Both the position numbers and the translations under genes were made by a program. Below are positions 24,095-31,671 of a DNA stretch of 35,310 nt, one piece after another; the first letter of the stretch is position 1; every line of letters starts with the position of its first letter. A model generated the notes under the pieces. The model was not told the origin of the DNA and did no database searches. It was given only the letters and a program-made list of their open reading frames with translations. Source of the DNA: Deltaproteobacteria bacterium (lineage in GTDB: Bacteria > Desulfobacterota > GWC2-55-46 > DRQE01); assembly GCA_016219105.1 (NCBI GenBank), contig JACRCI010000064.1, forward strand, positions 1 to 35,310, written 5' to 3'.

Positions 24095-24459
24095 TCTCCA
24101 AGCCTCTCGACCACGGTCTGCGAAACGGCGAAACTCCCGTCATGGGAAAGGGATATGAAAAACCTGAATCCTCCCTCAAGCCCCCGTATCCTTACCGACG
24201 GCCTGCCGCCCCCTCCTCCCCCTCCCATGCCCCTTGTTATCTCGACGTCTTTAAAAGGCACTGCCCTTCCAAGCGCCTTGAAAACACTCTCCTTTGCCGC
24301 GAACCGGACGGCGAGATGCCTTTCGGGATGCCTCTGCCTTGAGCAATATCCGACCTCATCCTCCGTAAAAAGCCGCCGGACGATTTTATCGCCCCATCTG
24401 TCAAGGGCCTTTTTGAACTTGTTGATATCAACTATGTCTATGCCGACGCCGTGTATCAT
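24091..24459 (-). CDS. acpS: Holo-[acyl-carrier-protein] synthase
   Basis: AcpS transfers 4'-phosphopantetheine from CoA to acyl carrier protein. The 122-residue enzyme shows GVGIDIVDINKF with the metal Asp, LAVRFAAKESVFKAL with the metal Glu, and the C-terminal FFISLSHDGSFAV. Between DVEITRG and the GRP motif there is a run of seven glycines (MGGGGGGGRP), longer than usual and encoded by a G-rich tract that may be slippage-prone. Overlaps nnr by four bases. Confidence 0.93.
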   Translation of the reverse strand: MIHGVGIDIVDINKFKKALDRWGDKIVRRLFTEDEVGYCSRQRHPERHLAVRFAAKESVFKALGRAVPFKDVEITRGMGGGGGGGRPSVRIRGLEGGFRFFISLSHDGSFAVSQTVVERLGE

Positions 24460-24463
24460 CTAA

Positions 24464-24490
24464 ATTGTTTCGCTCCTCTCGCAATGACGG
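24464..24490. repeat. Partial copy of a TCATTGCGAG-type dispersed repeat
   Basis: The 63-bp acpS-pdxJ gap contains TTTCGCTCCTCTCGCAATGA followed by CGG. It shares TCATTGCGAG (inverse strand) with the palindromic element at 31395-31536. It appears to be a decayed or partial copy. Confidence 0.45.
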
Positions 24491-24522
24491 AAAAAAGAAA
24501 GAACCATGATGATATTGCGCGC

Positions 24523-25236
24523 TCACCCCACCAGCCTTGTCCTCTCCCTCACGGCCTCTTCGATGCCGACATATACGCTCCGGGCAATGATGGAGAACCC
24601 TATGGCGAACTCCTCTATCTCCTTTATCCCGGCTATCGCCTTTACGTTGCGGTAATCAAGCCCGTGTCCGGCATGCACCCTGAGGTTGAGCCTGCGGGCA
24701 AGGAGCGCGCAGTCCTGTATCCTCTTAAGCTCCGATTCCCTTTCCCTGCCCGCGGCCGCGGCCGCGTAACGGCCCGTATGTATCTCAACGCCGTCCGAGC
24801 CTATCCTGTGGGCCATCTTGACGCTGTCCGGGAGAGGGTCTATGAAGAGGTTCACGGGAATGGACGCGTCTTTAAGGGAGGCCGCGAACTTCTTCAGGCC
24901 CTCGAAATGGGTCTTTACGTCCAGTCCGCCCTCGGTGGTAAGCTCCTGCCTTTTCTCAGGCACGAGCGTTACCATATCCGGCTTTACCTCAAAAGAGATG
25001 TCGAGCATCTCCTTTATGGAGGCCATCTCGAGGTTGAGCCTCGTCTTGACGGTCCTCCGAAGGATTTGGAGGTCCCTGTCCTGTATGTGTCTGCGGTCTT
25101 CCCTCAGGTGGACCGTTATGCCGTCGGCCCCGGCCAGCTCGGCCATGAGCGCGGCAAGAACCGGGTCGGGCTCCGAGGCCAGTCGGGCCTGCCTTACGGT
25201 CGCGACATGGTCAACGTTTACAGAAAGCCGTGCCAT
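24523..25236 (-). CDS. pdxJ: Pyridoxine 5'-phosphate synthase
   Basis: PdxJ forms the pyridine ring of vitamin B6 from 1-deoxyxylulose 5-phosphate and 3-amino-2-oxopropyl phosphate. The 237-residue TIM barrel begins with LSVNVDHVATVRQARL. It continues with ITVHLREDRRHIQDRD, a Glu-containing LNLEMA segment, and VHAGHGLDYRNV near the phosphate site. GGAGGGATTA precedes the ATG. The place between glmM and acpS is the usual one in deltaproteobacterial-type genomes. Confidence 0.96.
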   Translation of the reverse strand: MARLSVNVDHVATVRQARLASEPDPVLAALMAELAGADGITVHLREDRRHIQDRDLQILRRTVKTRLNLEMASIKEMLDISFEVKPDMVTLVPEKRQELTTEGGLDVKTHFEGLKKFAASLKDASIPVNLFIDPLPDSVKMAHRIGSDGVEIHTGRYAAAAAGRERESELKRIQDCALLARRLNLRVHAGHGLDYRNVKAIAGIKEIEEFAIGFSIIARSVYVGIEEAVRERTRLVG

Positions 25237-25266
25237 TAATCCCTCCGATCCACCTCGTAGATACCA

Positions 25267-26625
25267 TCAGCCGAGTTCCCTTTTTACGATATCGGCAAGC
25301 TCCCCGGCCATGGCCTCTATCTCGTCTCTACTCTCACCCTCGACCGTTATTCTCGCGAGCGGCTCGGTGCCGGAATAACGGACGAACGCCCGGCCCCTCG
25401 TCTTAAGCCTCTGGATGGTCTTTTTAAGCGCGTTCGCGATTGCCGGGACCTCAAGGAGCGGGACCTTCTTTTTTACCCTGACGTTCACGAGCACCTGTGG
25501 CCTCGGGGCCATGACCTTTGAAAGCTCAAAGAGCGTTTTGTTCTTCCTGACCATGACCGAGAGCACCTGCAGGGCCGAGATTATGCCGTCGCCGGTCGTG
25601 GTGTGGTCGAAAAACACAATGTGCCCGGACTGCTCGCCCCCGAGGTTGTAGCCGCCTTTGAGCATCTCTTCCACGACATACCTGTCTCCCACGTCGGTCC
25701 TTACGACCCTCCCGCCGGCCTTTTTAACAGCCTCGTCCAGCCCGGAATTGCTCATTATCGTCGTAACGAGCGTTTTGCCCCTCAAGCGGCCTTCCTTAAG
25801 CATGGTGCGCGCGCATATGGCCATGAGATGGTCTCCGTCAAGGACGTTGCCCTGTCCGTCAACGAGCACGCACCTGTCGCCGTCTCCGTCGAGCGCTATC
25901 CCGATGTCGGCGCCGGTCCTTTTCACCTCGTCCCTCAACGCCTCGGGGTGGAGCGAGCCGCAGTCGTGGTTGATATTCTCTCCGTCCGGCCTTACGCCTA
26001 TCGGAAAGACCTCGGCCCCCAGCTCGTAGAACACCTCGGGCGCGACTTTATATGCCGCGCCGTTGGCGCAGTCCACCGCGATCTTCAGACCATCGAGCGT
26101 CATCTCCTTCGGGAACGTATTTTTGGCGAACACCACGTACCTGCCGATGGCGTCGTCTATCCTGCAGGCCTTGCCTACCTCGCTCGCCGTGGGCCTGTGA
26201 CTCGGGTCCCTGAAGTCCGAGAGGAACCCTTCTATCTCCAGTTCGAGCTTATCCGGCAGCTTCAGCCCCTCCCTTGAGAAAAACTTTATGCCGTTATCCT
26301 GATAGGGGTTGTGGGAGGCCGATATGACGACCCCGGCGTCGGCCCTCATGCTCGATGTGATGAACGCTATGCCCGGAGTGGGCAGAGGGCCGACCAGGAG
26401 GACGTCCACCCCCATGGAGCACACCCCGGACAGCATCGCGCTCTCCAACATGTAGCCGGAAAGGCGCGTATCCTTGCCTATGACTATCCTGTGGCGCCGG
26501 GGCTCTTTTTTGAACACGTAGGCTATCGCCCGCCCCAGCCTCAGCGCCGTCTCCGCGGTCATCGGCTCGATATTGGCCACCCCCCTTATGCCGTCCGTCC
26601 CGAAAAGTTTTTTCGCCGTCTTCAT
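25267..26625 (-). CDS. glmM: Phosphoglucosamine mutase
   Basis: GlmM interconverts glucosamine 6-phosphate and glucosamine 1-phosphate for UDP-GlcNAc, peptidoglycan and LPS. The 452 residues contain [13 protein letters not shown] at the N-terminus and the phosphoserine loop [14 protein letters not shown] (active Ser104). The metal loop is [14 protein letters not shown], the sugar-binding GGEQSGHIV follows, and the C-terminal phosphate site is [15 protein letters not shown]. It overlaps the cdaR stop by four bases. CdaA and GlmM can interact physically in Firmicutes; the operon here is consistent with that, but this is inference. Confidence 0.96.
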   Translation of the reverse strand: MKTAKKLFGTDGIRGVANIEPMTAETALRLGRAIAYVFKKEPRRHRIVIGKDTRLSGYMLESAMLSGVCSMGVDVLLVGPLPTPGIAFITSSMRADAGVVISASHNPYQDNGIKFFSREGLKLPDKLELEIEGFLSDFRDPSHRPTASEVGKACRIDDAIGRYVVFAKNTFPKEMTLDGLKIAVDCANGAAYKVAPEVFYELGAEVFPIGVRPDGENINHDCGSLHPEALRDEVKRTGADIGIALDGDGDRCVLVDGQGNVLDGDHLMAICARTMLKEGRLRGKTLVTTIMSNSGLDEAVKKAGGRVVRTDVGDRYVVEEMLKGGYNLGGEQSGHIVFFDHTTTGDGIISALQVLSVMVRKNKTLFELSKVMAPRPQVLVNVRVKKKVPLLEVPAIANALKKTIQRLKTRGRAFVRYSGTEPLARITVEGESRDEIEAMAGELADIVKRELG

Positions 26626-27065
26626 GGCTGCCTCAGGCGTTCGATGCGTATGTCAACGGAAGAAGGCCTTACCCTTACGACCTTTATCCCGCCGGGCGTT
26701 TTTATGTCCCCCGCGCTTATCCTGTACGTGTTCATCCCCTCTTTCGCGCCGCTTACGTCCAGCGCCGCCTCTATCTCCGAAGGCGAAAGGTTCGTCATTA
26801 AACTCCTGGGGCCCGTCACCCTCACCTCTATGTCCATGTCCGCGTTGTCGGCTATCATCATGTCGTCCGGGATACCCCTGACGACAAGGGGCACGAAAAG
26901 CCCGACCTCGGACGATTTCTCGCCGATGACAAGAAACCACAGGGCCGCGGAAAAAACAAGGGCAAGGATTTTAAGCCTCAGGTTCCTAAAAACAAGGCCC
27001 CTTAAAACCCCTTCCGCTTCGTGGCCGGCTATCTGGCCGGCGCGGCCTGAACCTGAGGACTTCAT
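26622..27065 (-). CDS. cdaR: YbbR-domain protein, CdaA regulator-like
   Basis: A short CdaR of 147 residues from ATG 27065, which overlaps the cdaA stop (ATGA). It has a TM helix (about residues 25-45, [20 protein letters not shown]) and a single extracytoplasmic YbbR domain, whereas Bacillus CdaR has several. CdaR modulates the diadenylate cyclase CdaA. Residues 4-13 ([10 protein letters not shown]) before the TM come from a palindromic repeat and look dispensable. The order cdaA-cdaR-glmM matches the Firmicutes c-di-AMP operon. Confidence 0.85.
   Translation of the reverse strand: MKSSGSGRAGQIAGHEAEGVLRGLVFRNLRLKILALVFSAALWFLVIGEKSSEVGLFVPLVVRGIPDDMMIADNADMDIEVRVTGPRSLMTNLSPSEIEAALDVSGAKEGMNTYRISAGDIKTPGGIKVVRVRPSSVDIRIERLRQP
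27021..27050 (+). repeat. Degenerate palindromic unit in the cdaR N-terminus
   Basis: GTG-GCCGGC, linker TATCTG, then GCCGGC-GCG-GCCTGA. The linker and flank match the unit at 8821. The left arm is degraded. Confidence 0.5.
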
Positions 27066-27847
27066 GCGCGCGGCCTCCACGGGAAAAAAACCCTGCCCTC
27101 GCCCCCTCCGGTCGAAATAATCCCTTTAAGCCTCGGCACCAGTTCCGTCAGGGCTATGCCGAGTTCGAGTTTTTCGTCAAAGACCAGCGACACCTCGCCG
27201 GTTTTCTCCGAGATCACTATGACGGCCGCGTCCGTTTCCTCGGAAAGCCCCACGGCCGCCATGTGTCTCGTGCCGATTTTCCCGGCGAGTTTTTTCTCGG
27301 TAAGCGGCAGTATGCAGCCTGCCCTTGCGATCCTGCCGCCCCTGACGAAAACCGCCCCGTCATGAAGCGGCGACGAAGGGTCGAATATGGTGAGTATAAG
27401 CTCCCTTGACACCTCCGCGTCTATATTGACCCCGCTTTCGAGGAAATCCCTCAGGTCAATCCCCCTCTCTATGACTATAAGCCCGCCCATCCTGTTTGAC
27501 GACATGGCCGCCACGGCGCCCGATATCTCGTCTAAAAAGCCGGTCGCGCCGGCCTCGTGGTTTGTAAAGGGACGACCCATCTGCACGAGCGCCCTCCTTA
27601 TGTCCTGCTGGAACACCACGATAATGACTATTACGATGCTCCCCAGAAAATTATTGAGTATCCAGTGGAGCGTCAGGAGTTCCATCCTCTCGGCCGCGAA
27701 GTAGACCAGCACCACGACCGCAAGCCCCCAGAGCATCCTCTCTCCCCTTGTCCCTTTCACAAGGAGCATGACCCAGTAAAGGACCACCGCCACGAGGGCT
27801 ATGTCAATCGCCGTAATAATCGGCAAGGCGGTAAACGTCTCAAACAC
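27062..27847 (-). CDS. cdaA: Diadenylate cyclase CdaA
   Basis: Membrane-bound enzyme making c-di-AMP from two ATP. It has 261 residues with three N-terminal TM helices (about 10-80), followed by a DisA_N domain with FQQDIRRALVQMG, the DGA motif (163-165 in SSPLHDGAVFVRGG) and CILPLT. The usual RHR motif reads GTRHMAAVGLSEETDA: the last Arg is Met196. The start is GTG 27847, which overlaps the folP stop by eight bases. The neighbouring cdaR and glmM support the role. Confidence 0.92.
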   Translation of the reverse strand: MFETFTALPIITAIDIALVAVVLYWVMLLVKGTRGERMLWGLAVVVLVYFAAERMELLTLHWILNNFLGSIVIVIIVVFQQDIRRALVQMGRPFTNHEAGATGFLDEISGAVAAMSSNRMGGLIVIERGIDLRDFLESGVNIDAEVSRELILTIFDPSSPLHDGAVFVRGGRIARAGCILPLTEKKLAGKIGTRHMAAVGLSEETDAAVIVISEKTGEVSLVFDEKLELGIALTELVPRLKGIISTGGGEGRVFFPWRPRA

Positions 27848-29123
27848 GCCCTTTCCCCCGTTCCTCTTCCGGCGAGGCCGGCTGGTTGACCGGCGAGGCC
27901 GGCTGGACGACGGCCGTCGTGGACGGCAGCGCCCCTGCGGTTATGGCGGAAATCATGTCCGCGGCTGAGCGCGCCTCTTTTACGTCATGGGCCCTTAAAA
28001 TGCGCGCGCCGTTAAACACCCCCAGAGACTCCGCGGCGATTGTAGCGCCGAGCCTCTGCTCCGGGGCAGCTCCGAGCGCGGCGCCGATAAACGATTTCCG
28101 GGACGCGCCGAGAACTATCGGGCGGCCGAGGGTTTTAAACTCCCTCACCCTCTTTATTATCTTCAGGTTATCCCCGGCCGACTTGGCGAAACCTATCCCC
28201 GGGTCTATCGCGGTTTTATCCATCTCTATGCCGGTTTTGCGCGCGTAGGCGAGCCTTCCGGCCAGATAATCGAATATCTCACCCATGAGGTCTCCGTAGG
28301 AGGCGTGCCCCCGCATGTCAGCGGGGGTTCCCCTCATGTGCATCAGGATTACCCCCGATCCGTATTTACTGACAACCTCCGCCATGGAGGCGTCCAGAGT
28401 CATCGCGCTTATGTCGTTGATTATCTCCGCGCCGTTTTTAAGCGCCTCCTCGGCAATAACTGCCTTCGTGGTATCAACCGAGACGGCTATACCCCTTTTC
28501 GCCAGTTCCTCGACCACGGGGATGACCCTCCTTAACTCCTCGTCGCTCCCGACCCCTTTTGAGCCGGGCCTCGTCGACTCTCCGCCTACGTCTATGACGT
28601 CAGCCCCCTCCCCGGCCATCTTGAGCGCCCTCTCGACGGCCCTTTCCCTGTCAAAGAACCGCCCGCCGTCATAGAATGAATCCGGAGTAACGTTGAGTAT
28701 GCCCATGACGAGGACCCTGCCTGAGAGATCCCATTGCCGGGTGCGGCCCTTGAAGGTAAGGCGCCCGGACGTGAGGTTTCCGATTGCCTCGTTTATCGCC
28801 CCCGCGATCCCGGCAAGGCCGTAAGGCTGGCGGCAAAGTTTTTCCGCAAGCCGCGCGAACTGTTTGAGCGTGGCCGACAGGATGCAGCCGGTATGCGCGA
28901 CCTCGCAGGCGGCAACCCCTTTTGAGACCGCGGCCTCGCCGCCTATCGAAAGCATGTCCTGTTTGATTATGTTGGCCTGGGCCGGGGTGAGCCTGTCGAG
29001 CTTGAGGTTGTAGTGGAACTGCTTCGGGGCCATGAGCGCTATACCGGCGGGATCCACCCCGATGCGTTCCATCTCGGAGGCGGCCTCTTCAATGGAGCCT
29101 ATCTCAATAAAGCGGACCTTCAA
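27840..29123 (-). CDS. folP: Dihydropteroate synthase with N-terminal extension and repeat-derived tail
   Basis: FolP condenses p-aminobenzoate with dihydropterin pyrophosphate, the sulfonamide target. Residues 133-395 form the TIM barrel with MGILNVTPDSFYDGG, VIDVGGESTRPGS, NDISAM, DPGIGFAKS and LGASRKSFIG. The first 130 residues form an extra domain (KQFHYNLKLDRLTPAQANII is typical), known from deltaproteobacterial and related FolPs, of unknown function. The last 30 residues (QPASPVN, QPASPEE) come from tandem palindromic units. It lies between ftsH (100 bp away) and cdaA (8-bp overlap). Confidence 0.93.
   Translation of the reverse strand: MKVRFIEIGSIEEAASEMERIGVDPAGIALMAPKQFHYNLKLDRLTPAQANIIKQDMLSIGGEAAVSKGVAACEVAHTGCILSATLKQFARLAEKLCRQPYGLAGIAGAINEAIGNLTSGRLTFKGRTRQWDLSGRVLVMGILNVTPDSFYDGGRFFDRERAVERALKMAGEGADVIDVGGESTRPGSKGVGSDEELRRVIPVVEELAKRGIAVSVDTTKAVIAEEALKNGAEIINDISAMTLDASMAEVVSKYGSGVILMHMRGTPADMRGHASYGDLMGEIFDYLAGRLAYARKTGIEMDKTAIDPGIGFAKSAGDNLKIIKRVREFKTLGRPIVLGASRKSFIGAALGAAPEQRLGATIAAESLGVFNGARILRAHDVKEARSAADMISAITAGALPSTTAVVQPASPVNQPASPEEERGKGRV
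27868..27927 (+). repeat. Three palindromic units in the folP tail
   Basis: TCCGGC-GAG-GCCGGC, linker TGGTTG, ACCGGC-GAG-GCCGGC, a 9-nt linker TGGACGACG, then GCCGTC-GTG-GACGGC. CCGGCGAGGCCGGCTGG is repeated exactly with a 21-bp period. All spacings are multiples of three, so the folP frame passes through. The stop lies 28 bp further on. Confidence 0.8.
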
Positions 29124-29222
29124 GCTCGATCAGTTCTCCGTTCAGGTTTGTTCGGAATGAAAGAGCGTTCGTAACCCGGTCAGGGGAAAAGAGGGAAAGG
29201 TCCTTCGCGCGCGTTAGCCAGC

Positions 29223-31124
29223 CTATGCCTTGGCCGCCTCGTCCTGCGGGGCCCCGGGGAGACTTCCGGGCCAGGGCGATGCGCCCTTCGCCGTCCCGGT
29301 CTTATCCTCCCTGGCCGTGGTGACCCCGGGCGGCGCGCTGTCCCCGAAGATTACCCTGTCTATCTCCTCTCCGCCGAGGACCTCTTTTTCGAGTATGGCC
29401 CTGGCGAGCCTGTGAAGGGTGTCAATCCTCTCGCCGAGGAGTTCCCTGGCCCTGAGCTGGCTGTCTCTCACTATCTTCTTTATCTCGTTGTCTATCTCGA
29501 CGGCCGTGGCCTCGCTGAAGTCCCTGGCCTGCCCCCTCTCCTTGCCGAGGAATATGTGCTCCTCTTTCTTCCCGAAGGTAAGGGGGCCTATCTTTTCGCT
29601 CATCCCCCACTCGCAGACCATCTTGCGCGCTATCTCGGTCGCCTTCTCTATGTCGTTGCCAGCGCCGGTGGTGAGGTGGTTGAGAACAAGCTCCTCGGCG
29701 ACCCTGCCGCCCATGAGCACCGCTATGTTGTTTTTGAGGTAGTCACTGCTGTAGGTGTGACGCTCGTCTATGGGGAGCTGCTGCGTCTGCCCCAGGGCCA
29801 TGCCCCTGGGTATTATGGACACCTTGTGTATCGGGTCGGTGCCGGGTATGAGCCTGGCCACAAGCGTGTGGCCGGCCTCGTGATAGGCGGTGCTTCTCTT
29901 CTCCTCCTCGCTTATTATCATGCTCTTCCGTTCCCTGCCCATCAGGAGCTTGTCCTTTGCCTCGTCGAACTCGGCCTTGCCGAGCTTCTCCTTGCCCCTC
30001 CTGACGGTCAGGAGCGCGGCCTCGTTCACGAGGTTCGACAGGTCCGCCCCGGAAAAGCCGGGCGTGCCCCTGGCTATGGTCTCTATGTCAACGTCCGCGT
30101 CGAGCGGCGTCTTTGCCGTATGCACCCTGAGTATCTCATGCCTTCCCTTTATGTCCGGCTTCGGCACGACCACCGTGCGGTCGAACCTGCCGGGCCTTAA
30201 AAGGGCCGGGTCGAGCACGTCCGGCCGGTTCGTGGCGGCTATGATTATAACGCCCTCGTTGCTCTCAAACCCGTCCATCTCGACGAGCAGCTGGTTGAGG
30301 GTCTGCTCCCGCTCGTCGTGGCCTCCGCCGAGACCCGCGCCCCTGTGGCGGCCGACCGCGTCTATCTCGTCTATGAATATTATACAGGGCGCGTTTTTCT
30401 TGCCCTGCATGAAAAGGTCCCTTACGCGCGAGGCCCCCACGCCCACGAACATCTCGACGAAATCACTGCCGGATATGCTGAAAAAAGGCACCCCGGCCTC
30501 TCCGGCTATGGCCTTGGCGAGCAGCGTTTTACCCGTGCCCGGCGCCCCGACGAGCAAAACCCCCTTGGGTATCCGCCCGCCGAGCTTCGTGAATTTTTTC
30601 GGGGCCTTGAGGAAATCTATTATCTCGCTTACCTCTTCCTTGGCCTCATCTATCCCGGCCACGTCCCTGAAGGTGACCGAATGCTGACTCTCGGTGAGGA
30701 GCTTGGCCTTGGATTTGCCGAAGCTCATGGCCTTGCCCCCTCCGCCCTGCATCTGACGCATGAAAAATATCCAGAGCGCTATCAAAAGGAGCATCGGGAA
30801 CCAGGAGACGAATATGGTGCCCCATCCCGGGGTGTCCACGTCCGGCTCGGCCGATATCCTTACCCCTTTGGCCTTGAGCTTGGCGACAAGCTCGGGGTCG
30901 TCAGGCGCGAACGTGCGGAACTCCTTGCCGCCCCTGTACATCCCGCTGATCTTATGCCCCTGTATGGTGACCTCGGAAACGTCCCCCTTCTCAAGGGACA
31001 CGAGGAAATCGCTGAAGATTACCTTGTTGGGCAACGGCTCCTTTGAGTTCAGGAAGACGAACATGAACACAAAGGCGGATATTATGATAATCCACAGCGC
31101 TATGTTCTTATATAGCTGGTTCAT
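29223..31124 (-). CDS. ftsH: ATP-dependent zinc metalloprotease FtsH
   Basis: Membrane AAA+ protease that degrades misfolded membrane proteins and regulatory proteins. The 633 residues have TM helices at about 8-26 and 105-123 flanking a periplasmic domain. Next come Walker A GAPGTGKT (194-201), Walker [12 protein letters not shown], the [23 protein letters not shown], and the zinc motif HEAGH (416-420). The TTG at 31127 is adjacent, but ATG 31124 after AAGGTAG is the likelier start. The C-terminal tail is Pro/Gly rich. The 544-bp region upstream is repeat DNA, and no tilS or hpt precedes it. Confidence 0.97.
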   Translation of the reverse strand: MNQLYKNIALWIIIISAFVFMFVFLNSKEPLPNKVIFSDFLVSLEKGDVSEVTIQGHKISGMYRGGKEFRTFAPDDPELVAKLKAKGVRISAEPDVDTPGWGTIFVSWFPMLLLIALWIFFMRQMQGGGGKAMSFGKSKAKLLTESQHSVTFRDVAGIDEAKEEVSEIIDFLKAPKKFTKLGGRIPKGVLLVGAPGTGKTLLAKAIAGEAGVPFFSISGSDFVEMFVGVGASRVRDLFMQGKKNAPCIIFIDEIDAVGRHRGAGLGGGHDEREQTLNQLLVEMDGFESNEGVIIIAATNRPDVLDPALLRPGRFDRTVVVPKPDIKGRHEILRVHTAKTPLDADVDIETIARGTPGFSGADLSNLVNEAALLTVRRGKEKLGKAEFDEAKDKLLMGRERKSMIISEEEKRSTAYHEAGHTLVARLIPGTDPIHKVSIIPRGMALGQTQQLPIDERHTYSSDYLKNNIAVLMGGRVAEELVLNHLTTGAGNDIEKATEIARKMVCEWGMSEKIGPLTFGKKEEHIFLGKERGQARDFSEATAVEIDNEIKKIVRDSQLRARELLGERIDTLHRLARAILEKEVLGGEEIDRVIFGDSAPPGVTTAREDKTGTAKGASPWPGSLPGAPQDEAAKA

Positions 31125-31334
31125 CAAACTCTACCTTTTTTGGTTTGGATACCGTTTCGGGATACCGGCAAAGCATAATTTTCTCATATAGTTAGGCATT
31201 TTACAACATAAATGTTGCGCCGCGCGCTTCGGGGTTAATTCCCTGCGGCTTGCCGCGCATGTCGTTTCCTCTCCCCTTGGGGGGGAGGACTATGGTGGGG
31301 GGTACATGCCCGCGGGCTACGGCGCCCCCTCACT

Positions 31335-31605
31335 CTGTCATGCTGAATTCATTTCAGCATCTCATATACTGAAACGAGTTCAGCACAAGTTTAGGGAAGG
31401 TCTGATTAATTCTCTTTTTGTCATTGCGAGCCGCGTTTTTGCGGCGAAGCAATCTCGTAACTTACTGATTTGCCTATAGGACGAGATTGCTTCGCTACGA
31501 TAGCAATGACGGGACTGGGAATTAATCAGACCTTCCTTAGACCCTGAAACAAGTTCAGAGCCTGCCCCGAACTTGTTTCGGGGGTGACACAACAGGACTT
31601 TTTCA
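31335..31605. repeat. Composite repeat block between ftsH and der
   Basis: The gene-free stretch 31128-31671 holds this mosaic. It has CTGTCATGCTGAATTC...TTTCAGCATC (31335-31363), a GAAACGAGTTCAGC palindrome, the nested element at 31395-31536, CAGAGCCTGCCCCG...CGGGG.TGACA (31556-31589) and AGGACTTTTTCA (31594-31605). The first and last two modules recur in the lysC-lpdA gap in the same order, so these are two copies of one mosaic, with the TCATTGCGAG element inserted in this one. No coding region or tRNA is seen. Confidence 0.65.
31395..31536. mobile_element. MITE-like palindromic element, 142 bp
   Basis: It is bounded by perfect 18-bp terminal inverted repeats starting GGAAGGTCTGATTAATTC (31395-31412) and inversely at 31519-31536. 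Internally it is also largely self-complementary (TCATTGC at one side, GCAATGA at the other; GAAGCAATCTCGT inverse to ACGAGATTGCTTC). It carries no ORF. A non-autonomous element is the simplest explanation; no target-site duplication could be established. Confidence 0.65.
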
Positions 31606-31671
31606 AAAGCCCCTCCCCGCCAATCTTTGCTTTTTTTATTTTTTTGCTTTGCCTGTCAGGCGGGCATTCGT

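Noticed and set aside
31128-31200. ftsH promoter
   Set aside because: AT-rich with TTGTAA and several possible -10 sequences, but no pair with acceptable match and spacing could be chosen.
31646-31665. Terminator after der (GCCTG-A-CAGGC)
   Set aside because: The 5-bp stem has A-rich sequence, not T-rich, on the der transcript side; the T-run is on the other strand where no gene precedes it.
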